From contig CM044871.1 in the NCBI GenBank assembly GCA_024500155.1, forward strand, positions 37,736,228-37,800,227: a DNA stretch of 64,000 nucleotides, read 5' to 3'. The stretch comes from Chenopodium formosanum. Taxonomy: Eukaryota; Streptophyta; Magnoliopsida; Caryophyllales; Amaranthaceae. Shown in pieces: positions 32,578-43,084 of the stretch; the first letter of the stretch is position 1, and the number at the start of each line of letters is the position of its first letter. The notes under the pieces are model-generated. The model made no database searches. It saw nothing but the letters and a program-made list of their open reading frames with translations, and was not told where the DNA came from. A program made the position numbers and the translations under genes.

Positions 32578-32832
32578 AAAATTGTCGTGCCACGTCAGTA
32601 TCCACCGCGCCGCGAGAATGTTTACTGTGTCACGACAATTTTCAACGTGGCACGGTGGATTTCCCAAAAAAAAAAATTGTCGTTTCACGTCAACATTCAC
32701 CGCGCCACGGAAATGTTTACCGTGGCACGTTGGATTTCCCATTAAAAACAAAAAAAAAGAACTGGAAATGATCACCGCGTCACGGAAGCTTGTACCGTGA
32801 CACGTTACAGTTTGTCGTGTCATGGTGCTTAG
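32578..32832 (+). repeat. E3 mid-leader motif cluster
   Basis: Repeated TGTCGTGCCACGTCA, CACCGCGCCGCGAG, TTTACTGTGTCACGACAATTT and ACCGTGACACGTTAC, with two imperfect 100-base copies (32578-32675 and 32676-32760) each ending TTGGATTTCCC-like. It follows a leader stretch equivalent to E2 55380-55420, so it corresponds to the E2 cluster at 55500-55635. Confidence 0.75.
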
Positions 32833-33797
32833 GAAATAAGTCCAGTCAGCTTTTTTTTTGTTTTCCGTGTTAATTTGGTCCGTGCGTCAGTCATTTTTGT
32901 TATTGTTCACATGTCTAGCCATACGATCGATCATACCACAAGTCTTATAACATCACTTAATCACTCACGAGTCAAGTATAGTCCACACACTTTCTTTTTT
33001 TTTTTACTCGAATCATACACCATGTCGTTTATGATCCATGCACCCCCGTTTTCGTCATAATAAAAGATGAGTGGATCGGAGTAGCATAGGTTTTTCATTT
33101 CAAATTTTTATATGTTTCATGTAGTTCGTTCACCATTATTCCATTAATAAAATGAGAAATTTCCTTTACCTCTTGATCATAGCATTTTCATTCACTCATT
33201 CTAAAAAAAAAAAATCAATTACCGAATTAACACAAGGTACACCAATGACTTGAGGCACCTTTGCAACCCTGTCATTCCCTATTAAGCGTTCAATCACATT
33301 CCATTTCTTCATCAACCACTTTGAGCCTCGTCTAACGTATGGCCTTCATTTCTTCAACCCACATTCACTCAACCCTCGGATTGGAAGATGTGTAATTGTA
33401 TAACATTCAAAAAGCAAGTTAAAAAAACCGCAGCAAAGTAAAAATAAAACAATGTCAAAAGGCAAATGTTCCAATGTCTTTGAAATGAACACGTCTCAAA
33501 TTGCGTCTCTCATCAAGTGCTTGGTACCGTGCCTGAGAAACATGAATGCTAAGTGAGTGATGGACCACATGATCTGAGATTGCCTACTTTGATTCAAAAG
33601 CATGAAAAAAAAAATTCAAAACAAAAAAATATATATGAAAAATAAAACTTGCAAAATTCAAAATTTCAAAATTCACAATTACACGTCTTAGGGATTCTCT
33701 CTGGTCTTGAGCCTTTTACCCTTTTCTTATTAAAACCATCATTTTAACAACATTACAACCCTTGTAATACCTCTTTGAGGAGAACATACACTTGTGC

Positions 33798-33853
33798 AAA
33801 GTTCGGTTAGAGCTACGTTCGGCCTGATTCCTAACGAACACGTAGGGAACCTC
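33798..33853 (+). other. Conserved nested foldback in E3
   Basis: Inner arms CTACGT (33813) and ACGTAG (33840) are intact. The outer arm is reduced to AAGTT/AACCT. The loop CGGCCTGATTCCTAACGAAC matches E2. Same overall length (56) as in E1 and E2. Confidence 0.7.
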
Positions 33854-34924
33854 ACATTGAGGTGCGGCCACATTCATATGCATGATCGAGTCGAAGAATA
33901 TCCAATACTTAATCTTTTGACCCTATCAATCTAGTGCTAGAATTAGGGGCTTGAACCCACATCATTTATCCTACCTATCCTAAAGAGTCACAATCTCGAC
34001 TCTTCTCACATCTATTTCCCTCACCATACCTATTGCAGCCTCACCTAGTATCACTTTCACACACGTCTTTAATTTCACACATACAAAGCCATATCAGCTT
34101 TCCCTTAGGAACCATTTATCATGAAATCTTGTTTCCCTACAGAACATGCTTCATCATCTTTCAAGACAACATTCATTAAAAGAAACATTGTATACTTGCT
34201 TAGCTTCTTGACCTAAGCAATGTTCATTCTTTCATGCATCACATAATGTGATGAGCAACATTTATATATCAATGATTTGTAATCATACAAAGCATATCGG
34301 TCTTAGCTCCTTGACCTAAGCAACGTTCATTATGCAATAATCACTTCATCTATATACGTTCTTAGCTTCAAGACCTAAGTGACGTTCAAGATTGTTTCTT
34401 TACACCATATATGATGCTTAGCTCTATGACCTAAGTTCATTCATCTATCGTGTCACATGATGTAATCATCCTTAGCATCCTTGCCTAAGAACATGCATCA
34501 TGCATAAATTATTTTCAAGACAAGAAATTTAATCCATGCAATTCATTTCGTCTTGCTCAACGAAAAAGTTCAAAACTTTTTCCCTTTCTCATAACTTTTC
34601 TTTTCAGGAAATTAAAAACGTTTTAAAAATTTTCTCATCGAGAGAAGTTCAAAAATAAAACTTTTTTTCACGTCTTTCTCAGGAGAGAATCGGTACCCTC
34701 CACTCATCTCATGACAAAAATGACGAAATTATTTTTTAATTTTGTTTGCTTTTGCATTTTCGATTGCTTGTTTCTGTGTACACACACTTAAACTATACAC
34801 ACACAATCACAAGTCATACTCATGTCATGTCATGTCATGTCGGGTCAAGTAAAATTTGGTCAAGTAAGTTTGTCAAGTCAATCATAGTTTATACAAGTCC
34901 CTTGGCAAATTTTATTTTGCAGGT

Positions 34925-35215
34925 CTCAATTACAACCTACGTTCGGGGACAAGCGAACCATTTATATCCCATGTCCGGGGACAAGCGGACCATTTACAGC
35001 CCACGTCCAGGGACAAGCGGACCATCTACAGCCCACGTTCGGGGATAAACGAACCATTTACAGCCTATGTTCGGGGACAAGCGAACCATCTACAACCCAC
35101 GTTAGGGGACAAGCGGACCATCTACAGCCCACGTCAGAGGACAAGCAGACCATCTACAACCCACGTTTGGGGACAAGAGAACCATCTATAGCCCACGTTT
35201 GGGGACAATCGAACC
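34925..35215 (+). repeat. E3 tandem array, 32-bp unit
   Basis: About nine copies of a 32-base unit beginning ACGTTCGGGGACAAGCGAAC and ending CTACAGCCC. Copies alternate TTCGG/GCGAACC with TCCGG/GCGGACC, so the two halves co-vary and keep the imperfect inverted pair GTTCG and CGAAC (or GTCCG and CGGAC). It is located in the same slot as the E1 and E2 arrays. Confidence 0.9.
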
Positions 35216-35284
35216 ACTATCATTTCATGGCGCAAAGTTCTCGATACACAGAGACTTGCAATCTTATTAGACAAGTTTTTCTTT

Positions 35285-35590
35285 AAGCATGGAAAATTGT
35301 CGGTCGTTGTCATCTCTTAAAGCGAAGAAGTAAGCGATTACATCATATGTCGACTTTCCTTAGGCATGGAAAGTATCTCAACCGGTAGGTTTCTTCAAGC
35401 ATAGAAAACTGCCAAAATCATCTGTCAACTTTGCTCAAGCATGGAAAGTATTATTCGGTGGATTTCTTCAAGCATAGAAAACCGCCAAACTCATCAGCCG
35501 ACTTTCCTCAGGCATGGAAATTATCTCAACAAAACCTCATCCGGCGGATTCCTTCAAGCACAGGAAGCTACCAAACTCATTTGTCACAGA
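35285..35590 (+). repeat. E3 second degenerate array, about 75-80 bp unit
   Basis: Three to four copies of a unit with CGACTTTCCTCAGGCATGGA, then TTTCTTCAAGCATAGAAAAC, then CCAAACTCATC (starts near 35350, 35426 and 35503). It lies between the 32-bp array and the 3' LTR. Confidence 0.65.
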
Positions 35591-35761
35591 TACACTAGTG
35601 TCAGATAAGCATTCTATTTCTTTACTCTTTTATATTTGGAACTAACATTTTTCTGCAGGTATCGGCGTATAAAGAGTGATTTAGGATTGCATAACATCTT
35701 AAATCATTCTCCGTCCTTTATCGACTACTTTGTTCGAAACTGACGTTTCTACAAACTCAGT

Positions 35762-35775
35762 GAAAGTGGGGCTTC
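35762..35775 (+). other. Polypurine tract of E3
   Basis: GAAAGTGGGGCTTC directly before TGTAGACACC at 35776. E2 has AAAGTGGGGGCTTC in the same place (60440-60453). Confidence 0.75.
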
Positions 35776-38700
35776 TGTAGACACCTAAAAATGTCTCCAC
35801 AAAACCAAAACCGATGATGAACAACATTTCACCGCCATTATTAGTCGAGTTAATTATTTAATCTTTGAGTGCTTAAATCCATATTTCCATTTCATAAACC
35901 AACCCAACTTCTAGTTCATTTCCCTAAACAATAACAGATTTTCCAATTTTCGTGTCCACATCACAAAACCGAGAGAAACGGATTTTTTGGTCTTATAACT
36001 TTGATCCAATTATTATTTTGCTGGACAGGCCTTGAAAAAAGCTTTCCAACCATATATCATAAGCCCAATTCCAACTATAACGAAAAAGATATAAGCAAAA
36101 AACTAAACTCGGCCCAAAACCTACACCCTTCCACTAAAACGGCCATATAATTGAATATACAAATCATTTTGACCTGATTCTAATTGGGTTGGAACGTAGA
36201 CTTGATAAGACTACCAATAATAAATCATATACCTTATTCCGAGTTACGGATCAAAAGTTATGATGATTTTAAAAACGGGTAAAAAACTGGAATCACCGCG
36301 CACAATGCAAAAGCACCGTGTCACGGGAGTGTGCCCCGTCTGACGGTGCCTGACACCGTGTCACGGTACTGAACATCGTGTCACGGTGCTATTTTCAAAG
36401 CTTTTTTGCGTCAAATTCCATCGTGGCACGGTACCTGGTGTCGTGACACGGTATTGAACACCATGTCAAGGTGCTTTTTCCGTGTAATTTTCGCGTTTTC
36501 CCATACCTTGAAACGTTGTACTATACCGTGCCATGGTGGACACTACTGTGTCACGGTACGTGTGCCTTGTCACAGATTTTCTCGTGTCTTTTCCGCGTAA
36601 ACCCTTCACGCGTTTTCACTTCCCATAGGTTAAATATGGTCTGCGCCACTCCAATTTTCCCCGAGCCACGGGATTTTCCCTGCGTCACGGGATTTTCCCT
36701 CGTCTGACGGTGCCTTGCACCGTGTTGCGGTGTTCTCTTCCGTGTCGCTATGTTACTTTGTAGGGTTTTAATCTTTTTAAGGTTCCATGTGTTCCCTCTG
36801 CTCATTTTCAATATAAATAAGAACCTCCTTTCAGCAGTTCAGGGCATCCAATCATTCTTTATTCCTCTCTATTACACCAAAATCATTCTCTTCTCTCTCT
36901 CTCTCATATTCTAAGCCTTAAACCTATATTCCTAATTACATTAGTCTTCCGCTAATAACTCCAAGGAGTCTATACTTAACCCGAGGTTCCGTCCTTAAAC
37001 CAAGGCGTGAAAGGTACAAATAACTGAGGGTTTGGACCAAATTAACTTTATATTTTTATTCAAATTAATTTTATTTTCATTTGATTTTTATTTATTATTG
37101 AAGTTACTAACAATTTATTCATGATGTAGGAATTAAAAGGAACGTGCGGAAAGTGAGTAATTAATTAATTTAATTACAATTATTTTATTTTTAATAATGC
37201 TAGTATCATGATTAGGTTTATTCATAGGAAAAATACACTTTAATAATCCCAAGTTTGATCAATTTACTTTAAATAATCCCAACTTCTGATTATTCTGCAG
37301 TGATTACAACTTTCATTTTTGTTTTCTTTCTTAAATCCGGATTACCAGTTACCTGAAGAAAGGGTTAATATCTTTTTAAAAAAATAATTATGTCACGTGT
37401 CGCTTTCTAATTGGTTAAAAAAAAAATTTTAAAAAAATAAAAAATAACAAAAAACCAAAGACCACCAGCCATCCAACGCTGGTGGCCGCACTTTGCCAAC
37501 CGGCAAGATCCACAGCCAAGCCACCGCCGACGAAATCTTGCCACCAAAAACCCCAGCCAACACGAACTCCCACCTACCAATAATTTCGACCACCTCCGAA
37601 ATGCCGACCTCTTTTACGAAATCTACCAACCCCGAAATCCCGACCAACCCACGAAACCCAAACCACCAACAAACTCCGGTGTCCCACGAACCTTGACCAC
37701 CAACAAAACCCAAACCCACTTTTTCAACCTACCGGAAACCATCCCCTCACCGAAAACCCTCTCGTCACTCCGCTTGATTGGGATTTTTTACGATTATAGG
37801 AGAGAGAAAGGGTTGCGTTTTTATGTTTCGGGGATGGGTGAAGTGATTTTAAGGATCAAGGTTTGTTTTACGGTTGGTTTCGGGGGTTGGGGGAGGGGAT
37901 AGGGGCGGTTTCAGGGATGTGGGCTTTGGTTATGGTAGTTTTGGGTTTTGTGGCCGGTGGTTTCGACGCTAAAGATTTGGCTATGGCTGGTTTAGGGGGT
38001 GGGAAGAGGATGAGGGGGCCAGTTTTGCGGGGTTAAGGCGGTTTTCAGGGGAGTTTTTGGTGGCTAGGGCAAGGGAGTCGGTGGTTCGAGGTTGGTTGTG
38101 GATTAAAGTGGCCACTGCCAGTGGTTGTGGGCTGGTGGTGGCTGGTTTTAATTTGTTTTTTTTTATTGATTTTTCTTTTATTTTTTGGACCAATTACGAC
38201 TTGACACATGTCAAGTGACCTAGAATATTAGGTCATTGATTTTTGTTGACCGATTTGGGACTGAAGAAAGAAAACACATAAGAATGTTGGGATCATTGCA
38301 GAATAATCGAAAGTTGGGATTATTTAAATTAAATTGAGCAAAGTTGGGATTATTAAAGTGTATTTTTTCTTTATTTAAATTCGATTTATCTAACGTTATT
38401 ATTTTTAAATTGCTTCCAATATTAATTTTAATTCTATTATATTTTATGATCACCATATTGCATGTTTAAAGAGATTATGTAATTGAAAATCACGCCTAAT
38501 AAGATAATTTGGACAACCGGTGTAGGTTCCTTTTTAATCTTGTTATTAATTCAAGTGATCACTAATATTTTAGAATTATATGTTGCATTAATATTAAACC
38601 AATTTAGCTTATTAATATATTGGAGAAAATTAAACATTTTGTTTATATGCCTTTGAGATTGCAGGAATCACTTTTCACTATAAGAATCCAGTAGAGGCCA

Positions 38701-39144
38701 ATACGGGTGAATGTGACTCCATGATTCACTTTGTACCAACATCCCCGATCCTCTTTTCGTGGTTCCGAACCATATGGAGTTACTAAACTCATGGATTATG
38801 AATGGGGTGTAACCTTCACGGGTCAATCGTTGTTACCTATCATTGTCCCTTATCGTGGTTGCCTTTTATGATCCGTGAACGGTTTATAAGTTCCTTACAA
38901 ACTTGTTAGCAGCTCCCTACTTTCCTTGTCGCTAATCATATTATGTCAATTTCCACTTCTTATGAGTGTCAAGCATATTCACCACATGCTTTAACATTGG
39001 CACACTTTGAGCGACGCCTACAATGCCGCCTGTCCTCCAAAGAATGCAGGCTGGATGTAGGGCAAAGCAGGAGGTCTGTATAATGCATGTGCCATATACT
39101 GCACAAAATTGATTACATGAGGCCCCAACTATACGAGGGGGCCG
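35776..39144 (+). repeat. E3 3' LTR (about 2.2 kb plus a 1.15-kb insertion)
   Basis: Starts TGTAGACACCTAAAAATG. It contains the CCGTGTCACGG cluster at 36295-36755, TATA box 36810-36820, the CTCTCTCTCTCTC stretch, and the DNA transposon at 37227-38370. It ends near TACGAGGGGG (about 39140), where the E6 gag remnant begins. The right boundary is accurate to a few bases only. Confidence 0.78.
37227..38370. mobile_element. Mutator-like foldback DNA element in E3 3' LTR
   Basis: The termini are inverted repeats: GGAAAAATACACTTTAATAA on the left and its near-complement on the right, continuing over at least 110 bases. Weaker pairing reaches about 250 bases (GTCACGTGTC...AATTGGTT on the left, AATTGGTC...GACACATGTC inverted on the right). 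The uninterrupted target is visible in the E3 5' LTR (TTTATTTATATTCG at 31037). The insertion duplicated 9-10 bases (TTTATTCAT at 37217-37225 and TTTATTTAA at 38371-38379, each with one change or so). A 9-bp duplication with long terminal repeats points to Mutator-like elements. The interior is C-rich then G-rich (CCACC/GGTGG), with no transposase, so it is non-autonomous. Confidence 0.8.
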
Positions 39145-39824
39145 CTTAAAGGAGTCCCTCAGTACTGAAGGAGAGTTCCTCACCAAGGTATTCTGAAAGC
39201 TCTCGTGATAAGTCAACGTAGAAGCCGACTCTAACAGCTGCTGATTCGTTATCTTGTTGATGTATTGACCAACATCAGGAAATGATTTATTGATACCATC
39301 CGTCAGTTCATGCCTGATCTCCTTTGTTGTCACCGTTCAGGGAAACGGAGTCTTGATAGATCAAACTGATGTCGAGCCTTCTCCTTTGGAACAAGGTGAG
39401 GATTCGGCTGTCTGTCCTGGACTTACTTCTGATGTCCAGATTTGGCAGGCTTGGTAGTCGAATGCTTCTTTCTATGAGAAGTTGTCCGCTTATTGATTAG
39501 TCCCTTAATTTAACCCTTGAGGCTACTCATGAAGTTCATGAGCCCATCACGAGTGACTGGGGATGATCCTGTCACGTGGGAGGCATCAGTCGGCTGCCCT
39601 GAGAGCTTACTTGTGGGTCCAGGGGGCCAGTGAGGACCCCCCTAGTTAGCATTGCGCTCCCGCCTGTCTTTGTGACGGAGGGGCTTAGAGATGAGTGACC
39701 CGTCTTGGGCCACATAGGTTTCGACATCTCCATCGTCACCTGAGTCATGGTCCGTCTGGACCTCTATTTATTCAAGAGGCCGAGTGGTCTCTGGAGGCGG
39801 CACAAGTTGTTCTTGATAAGACAT
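39145..39824 (-). pseudogene. E6 gag N-terminus
   Basis: Starts MSYQEQLVPPPETTRPLE then a stop, followed by VQTDHDSGDDGDVETYVAQD, which matches E4 residues around 22010. After further stops it reaches LTDGINKSFPDVGQYINKIT and SASTLTYHESFQNT (E4: SASTSTYHDSFRNT). It ends at the E3 LTR boundary near the RDSFKR residues. At least three in-frame stops. This is the particle-forming protein of the element; only the N-terminal third is left. Confidence 0.7.
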
Positions 39825-39857
39825 CTTAGAGGTACTCTCCCCACAGACGGCTCCAAA

Positions 39858-40314
39858 TGTTTCGGGGTTTTTTTTGTCCCTTAGGAGAGTTACATCTCTT
39901 GACTGGATTCAACAAGGACGCCTGTACCTGCAAAGAAAACGGTGCACCGAATGGTAGGTAGTCCGCCTCCAAAGATTAAGTTAGTACGGTATTCAGAATA
40001 AAACGTGCGGAAATTAAGTTATTTGCTCGGATTCCAAGCTCATGTGTTGTCTGTTTCTTGAGAAAGACAGCTCTGTAATGATTGCAATAATTAATGCAAA
40101 GTAACGTGTCCCCCTAAATGAGGAGAATGTCCCTATTTATAGGGTCCTTGGGAAGTGTGCCCTCCCTAGGGTTTGATGACCTAGGGATTAGGGCACGCCG
40201 TTTTGCGGCGCCTCAAAGTTTGGGCCTTGAAGGCCGTCTTTTCAGAAGGGATATCTGAGTGACACGTGTCACGCATCTAGAGTGGTCATTTGGGCGCCTC
40301 CCAGGGCGACACGT
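39858..40314 (-). repeat. E6 5' LTR, start missing
   Basis: On the minus strand it has CGTGACACGTGTCACTCAG, GGCGCCGCAAAACGGCGTG, ACCCTATAAATAGGGACATT and the end CCCCGAAACA, all as in E4. About 200 bases of the LTR start are absent because E7 begins (TGTAGACATCC, 40315). Confidence 0.75.
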
Positions 40315-41017
40315 TGTAGACATCCACTTTTGGCCTCTTGTACCGATAGGAAGTGCAATGACGATAAATAAAGCCATAATCATGTTGGATCAAAATGAAG
40401 AATACTTATGGATAATTGGTTAAGCCACAAATCCCAAAAGACTAGCCTAAAAGCCAAAACAAAGGTTCAATTAACTAAACCAGATCATAATTAGGCTTAA
40501 TCTCGTGCTTAATCCCTAATAAAGACAGATTTAGGAGCGCCTAGGTTAAAACTTAGTGTTGTCGCAGAAAAAGTCGCGCTCAACTCGCAAAGTCGCGCTG
40601 GGAGAGGTTAAAACTTAGTGTTGTCGCAGAAATTAAGTTTGGTCTAGGTTCCCATCTACGAAGTTGTCTCTTTGTGATTTAGCGTCATATTCAAAGGATA
40701 ACATAAAAAAATGGTTAAATATGCGTGCGCCCAGTGGACGAGCCAGTTTTGATTTCTCAAAAAAAAAAATTGACTCGTCCGAACAATATCCTCATTGAAG
40801 AATTGTTAAGGGAGATGTTATCCGCTTGAGTATATTTTGCGTCTTTTTTCTTTTTTTTCTCCTTTCAAAAGCAAGCGTATCGATTTAATTATCCTTTCGT
40901 ACTCCTTTAGGGCCGGTTTTCAAGCATAGAAAAGAAGACCCCCGGGCGCTCGCATTCTACGTTTACCACCCAAAGATCAACCCCTTTCAAACCACTAATC
41001 CAAGTCGAATAACCATG
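40315..41017 (+). other. E7 LTR start and leader remnant
   Basis: No gene. A 64-base tandem duplication has GGTTAAAACTTAGTGTTGTC at 40543 and 40607. Between and beside the copies are GTCGCGCTCAACTCGC and GTCGCGCTGG, a weak cluster of the E7 GCGC motif. 40860-40920 is T/C-rich. The primer site was not found. Confidence 0.5.
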
Positions 41018-43084
41018 ACAACCGTCGAAGAACTTCAACAAGAGATTCTTCGTATGAGAGAGGAAAAGGTTTAAAAGGCCAAGCAGAGAAGAATTAAGAA
41101 GATGTTAAACGCTGAAAAGAAAAAATTTGAAGCGTAAGCCTTACAAGAAAAGATGGGTCAACTATCCATCAAAGAAAAGTCGTTAGAGAAGCTAGTCCTT
41201 CGTTCTACAATGGGGAACAAGTACTTTGACGCAGAAAAGTTTGCTCCTCCCCCAGGACTTGCTTTACCAGAAAAGTTCGTAGCTAAGGACTTGCCAATAT
41301 TTAAGGTTACCAATAATCCACAAAATCACTTAATGTGTTTTACTGGCACTATAGCACTAAAGGGAGTTGATTCTAAGTTTTATGCTTTGACTTTCCCTTT
41401 ATCACTAGACCCAACCGCGAGAGAGTGGTACTATGGGCTAGATCTAAAATTTAAAGCAACATGGGAAGATGTAGTTTGGGCTTTCATCACCAAATACGAG
41501 AGTAACGTAGAGTTCAAGTAAACATTATGTCAACCCGAGATGCTTAAGCAAGGCGAAGATGAAGGTTTCCTTGCTTTCTATGGTAGATAGTGAGAAATGG
41601 CGGCCCACCTTACCCAAAGGCCTCCTGAACTCGAGTTAGTACAAAAATTTATTGACAATTGTCATGAGAAGTACAACAAACATCTACGTTATCTTGGTCT
41701 AGACACTTTTCAAAAGGTCTATTATGTGGCTACTAGGATTGAAGATGATCTCGCTAAGGAAAAAGAAAACAAACCTCATAATCATCATAAACCTAAGAAT
41801 AACTACAAAAAGGGGAGTGATAATGCATCATCCTTTATTGACGTATTTTCCACTTCCACGCAATACAATAACACGAGCCGATATGATGGTCCTAGGAAAA
41901 GATGGACAAAAGAGAGAAAATTTAATCCATTTCCTGTAAGCTATAAAGAATGGCTAGAAAAACTAAATGAAAAAGGCTTACTAGCCCCAACACCACCAAC
42001 TCCACCAGAAAAGAGGTTTCCTCAATGGAATGGTAGTGCTTATTGTGCTTATTATAGAGGCGTTGGACACGATACTGAACGTTGCTATGTTTTAAAGCTC
42101 AAAATACAAGATTTAGTAGACGATGGGAGAATTCCCACACCTAAACTTAAAAATAATGCATCCCCCTTAGGGGTGTTTCACATCGAGGAAGACCATATAG
42201 GAAGTGATACGTTCAATCCTTTTGACTATATTACACCTTTAGGATAACCTCTATCCACAATACTCATAGGGGCAACTAATGAAGTATGTGGACTATGGGA
42301 TGACGACTTTCAAGACTTATATGTCTCTAAGTATGCCGTCGTCCCACCTCCATCTTGTTTGCAAAATGAAACAAACGGAACGCTTGATTGGGAACATTTC
42401 TTGGGGAGATCTCAAGACTTATCGAATCTCTCCTTGGATGAACAATGGCATCAAGAAAAACTCATGGAGCATCTTGAAAAGGAGGCACATCCAAAGCCTC
42501 TAGAAGAAAGTTAGTTTATGAGTCCTATGACTAACCCAAATGAGATAGATCATTTAACACGTTATGGGCGAGTCTACCAAGCACCACCACCAAATGAATC
42601 TTCGACCACACAAAATCAAACTCAAGGTCAAACAAAAAATACAATACCACCTCTACTTAAGGTGGAAGATCCATTGGTTAAACAAATTCGCCAATCCAAG
42701 GCGAATGTTAGCATTTGAGAACTCCTAAGTACTTATAAAGAAGATAGGAATTCTCTCATGAACGCTCTAACAACTTTGTCTGTAAGTATTGAGACAACCC
42801 CTAAGGATCTTGTTAGCTTGCTTATTAGCGAGAAATCCGATAACTCAATCGTTTTCACTAATGATGATTTGCCTTTAAAGGACATTACCCACAACAATGT
42901 GTTATACTTAACTGTGGGATGCAAGGGATACAACATCCCTCTAACTTTGGTAGACAATAGGTCGGCTGTAAACGTATGCCTATTACATACGGCAAAATAC
43001 TTAGGCCTAAATCCAGTAAAAGATTTTGTTGACCCTTATGAGGTCTTGATGATGATGTTAAGAATTGAGCAAACTTCCTTTTAA
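41018..43084 (+). pseudogene. E7 gag and first part of protease, single frame with many stops
   Basis: The ATG at 41018 opens a lysine/glutamate-rich coiled coil (MTTVEELQQEILRMREEKV, stop). The capsid-like part follows: DLPIFKVTNNPQNHLMCF, LTFPLSLDPTAREWYYGL, then LVQKFIDNCHEKYNKHLRYL. A degenerate zinc knuckle is CAYYRGVGHDTERC (the usual first H is Y). The tail enters an Ogre-type protease with GYNIPLTLVDNRSAVNVCLL, where the family has DNGS or DDGS, so the active-site glycine has become arginine. At least eight stops, but the pieces stay in one frame (41018, 41153, 41597, 42518 and 42758 are all in phase). The protease continues after the insertion at 43085. Confidence 0.8.

Larger units (their letters stand above)
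31806..35775 (+). other. E3 interior, no coding sequence
   Basis: It begins GAATAAGTGGATGAGAC, which in E1 and E2 lies just after the primer site. It continues with a leader (AACCATGG, TTGCATCATTATGCCTAC), then jumps from AGTAGCATAGG into the post-gag block (TTAATAAAATGAG at 33146). The whole gag is thus missing. It holds two motif clusters, the conserved foldback and two tandem arrays, listed separately. 34160-34500 has several CTTAGC-TCC-GACCTAAG phrases (for example 34199, 34305, 34363, 34413 and 34472), a weak repeat also present once in E1 and E2 (14409, 58451). Confidence 0.65.
20121..39144 (+). mobile_element. E3: LTR element without coding sequence, twice interrupted
   Basis: The left LTR is 20121-21276 plus 30957-31805, the interior 31806-35775, the right LTR 35776-39144. 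E4 sits in the left LTR and a Mutator-like foldback in the right LTR. The LTR start TGTAGACACC, polypurine tract and noncoding interior match E1 and E2, but no gag is left: leader DNA runs directly into the post-gag block near 33130. This is a LARD-like, fully non-autonomous relative of E1 and E2. About 210 bp of the left LTR start and the primer binding site are missing. Both outer neighbours (E5, E6) are minus-strand halves of an E4-type element. Confidence 0.75.
39145..40314 (-). mobile_element. E6: 5' LTR and gag start of an E4-type element
   Basis: On the minus strand: partial LTR (40314-39858), primer site (TTTGGAGCCGTCTGTGGGG, 39857 leftwards), gag from 39824 to 39145. It is similar to E4 throughout but clearly diverged. 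The left end is cut by the E3 LTR, the right end by the E7 LTR start. It is probably the same original element as E5. Confidence 0.75.

Noticed and set aside
37429..37902. Gly/Trp-rich and Pro/Thr-rich frames in the foldback element
   Set aside because: Low-complexity translation of CCACC/GGTGG-rich DNA. No domain, no start context, and the two arms are complementary.
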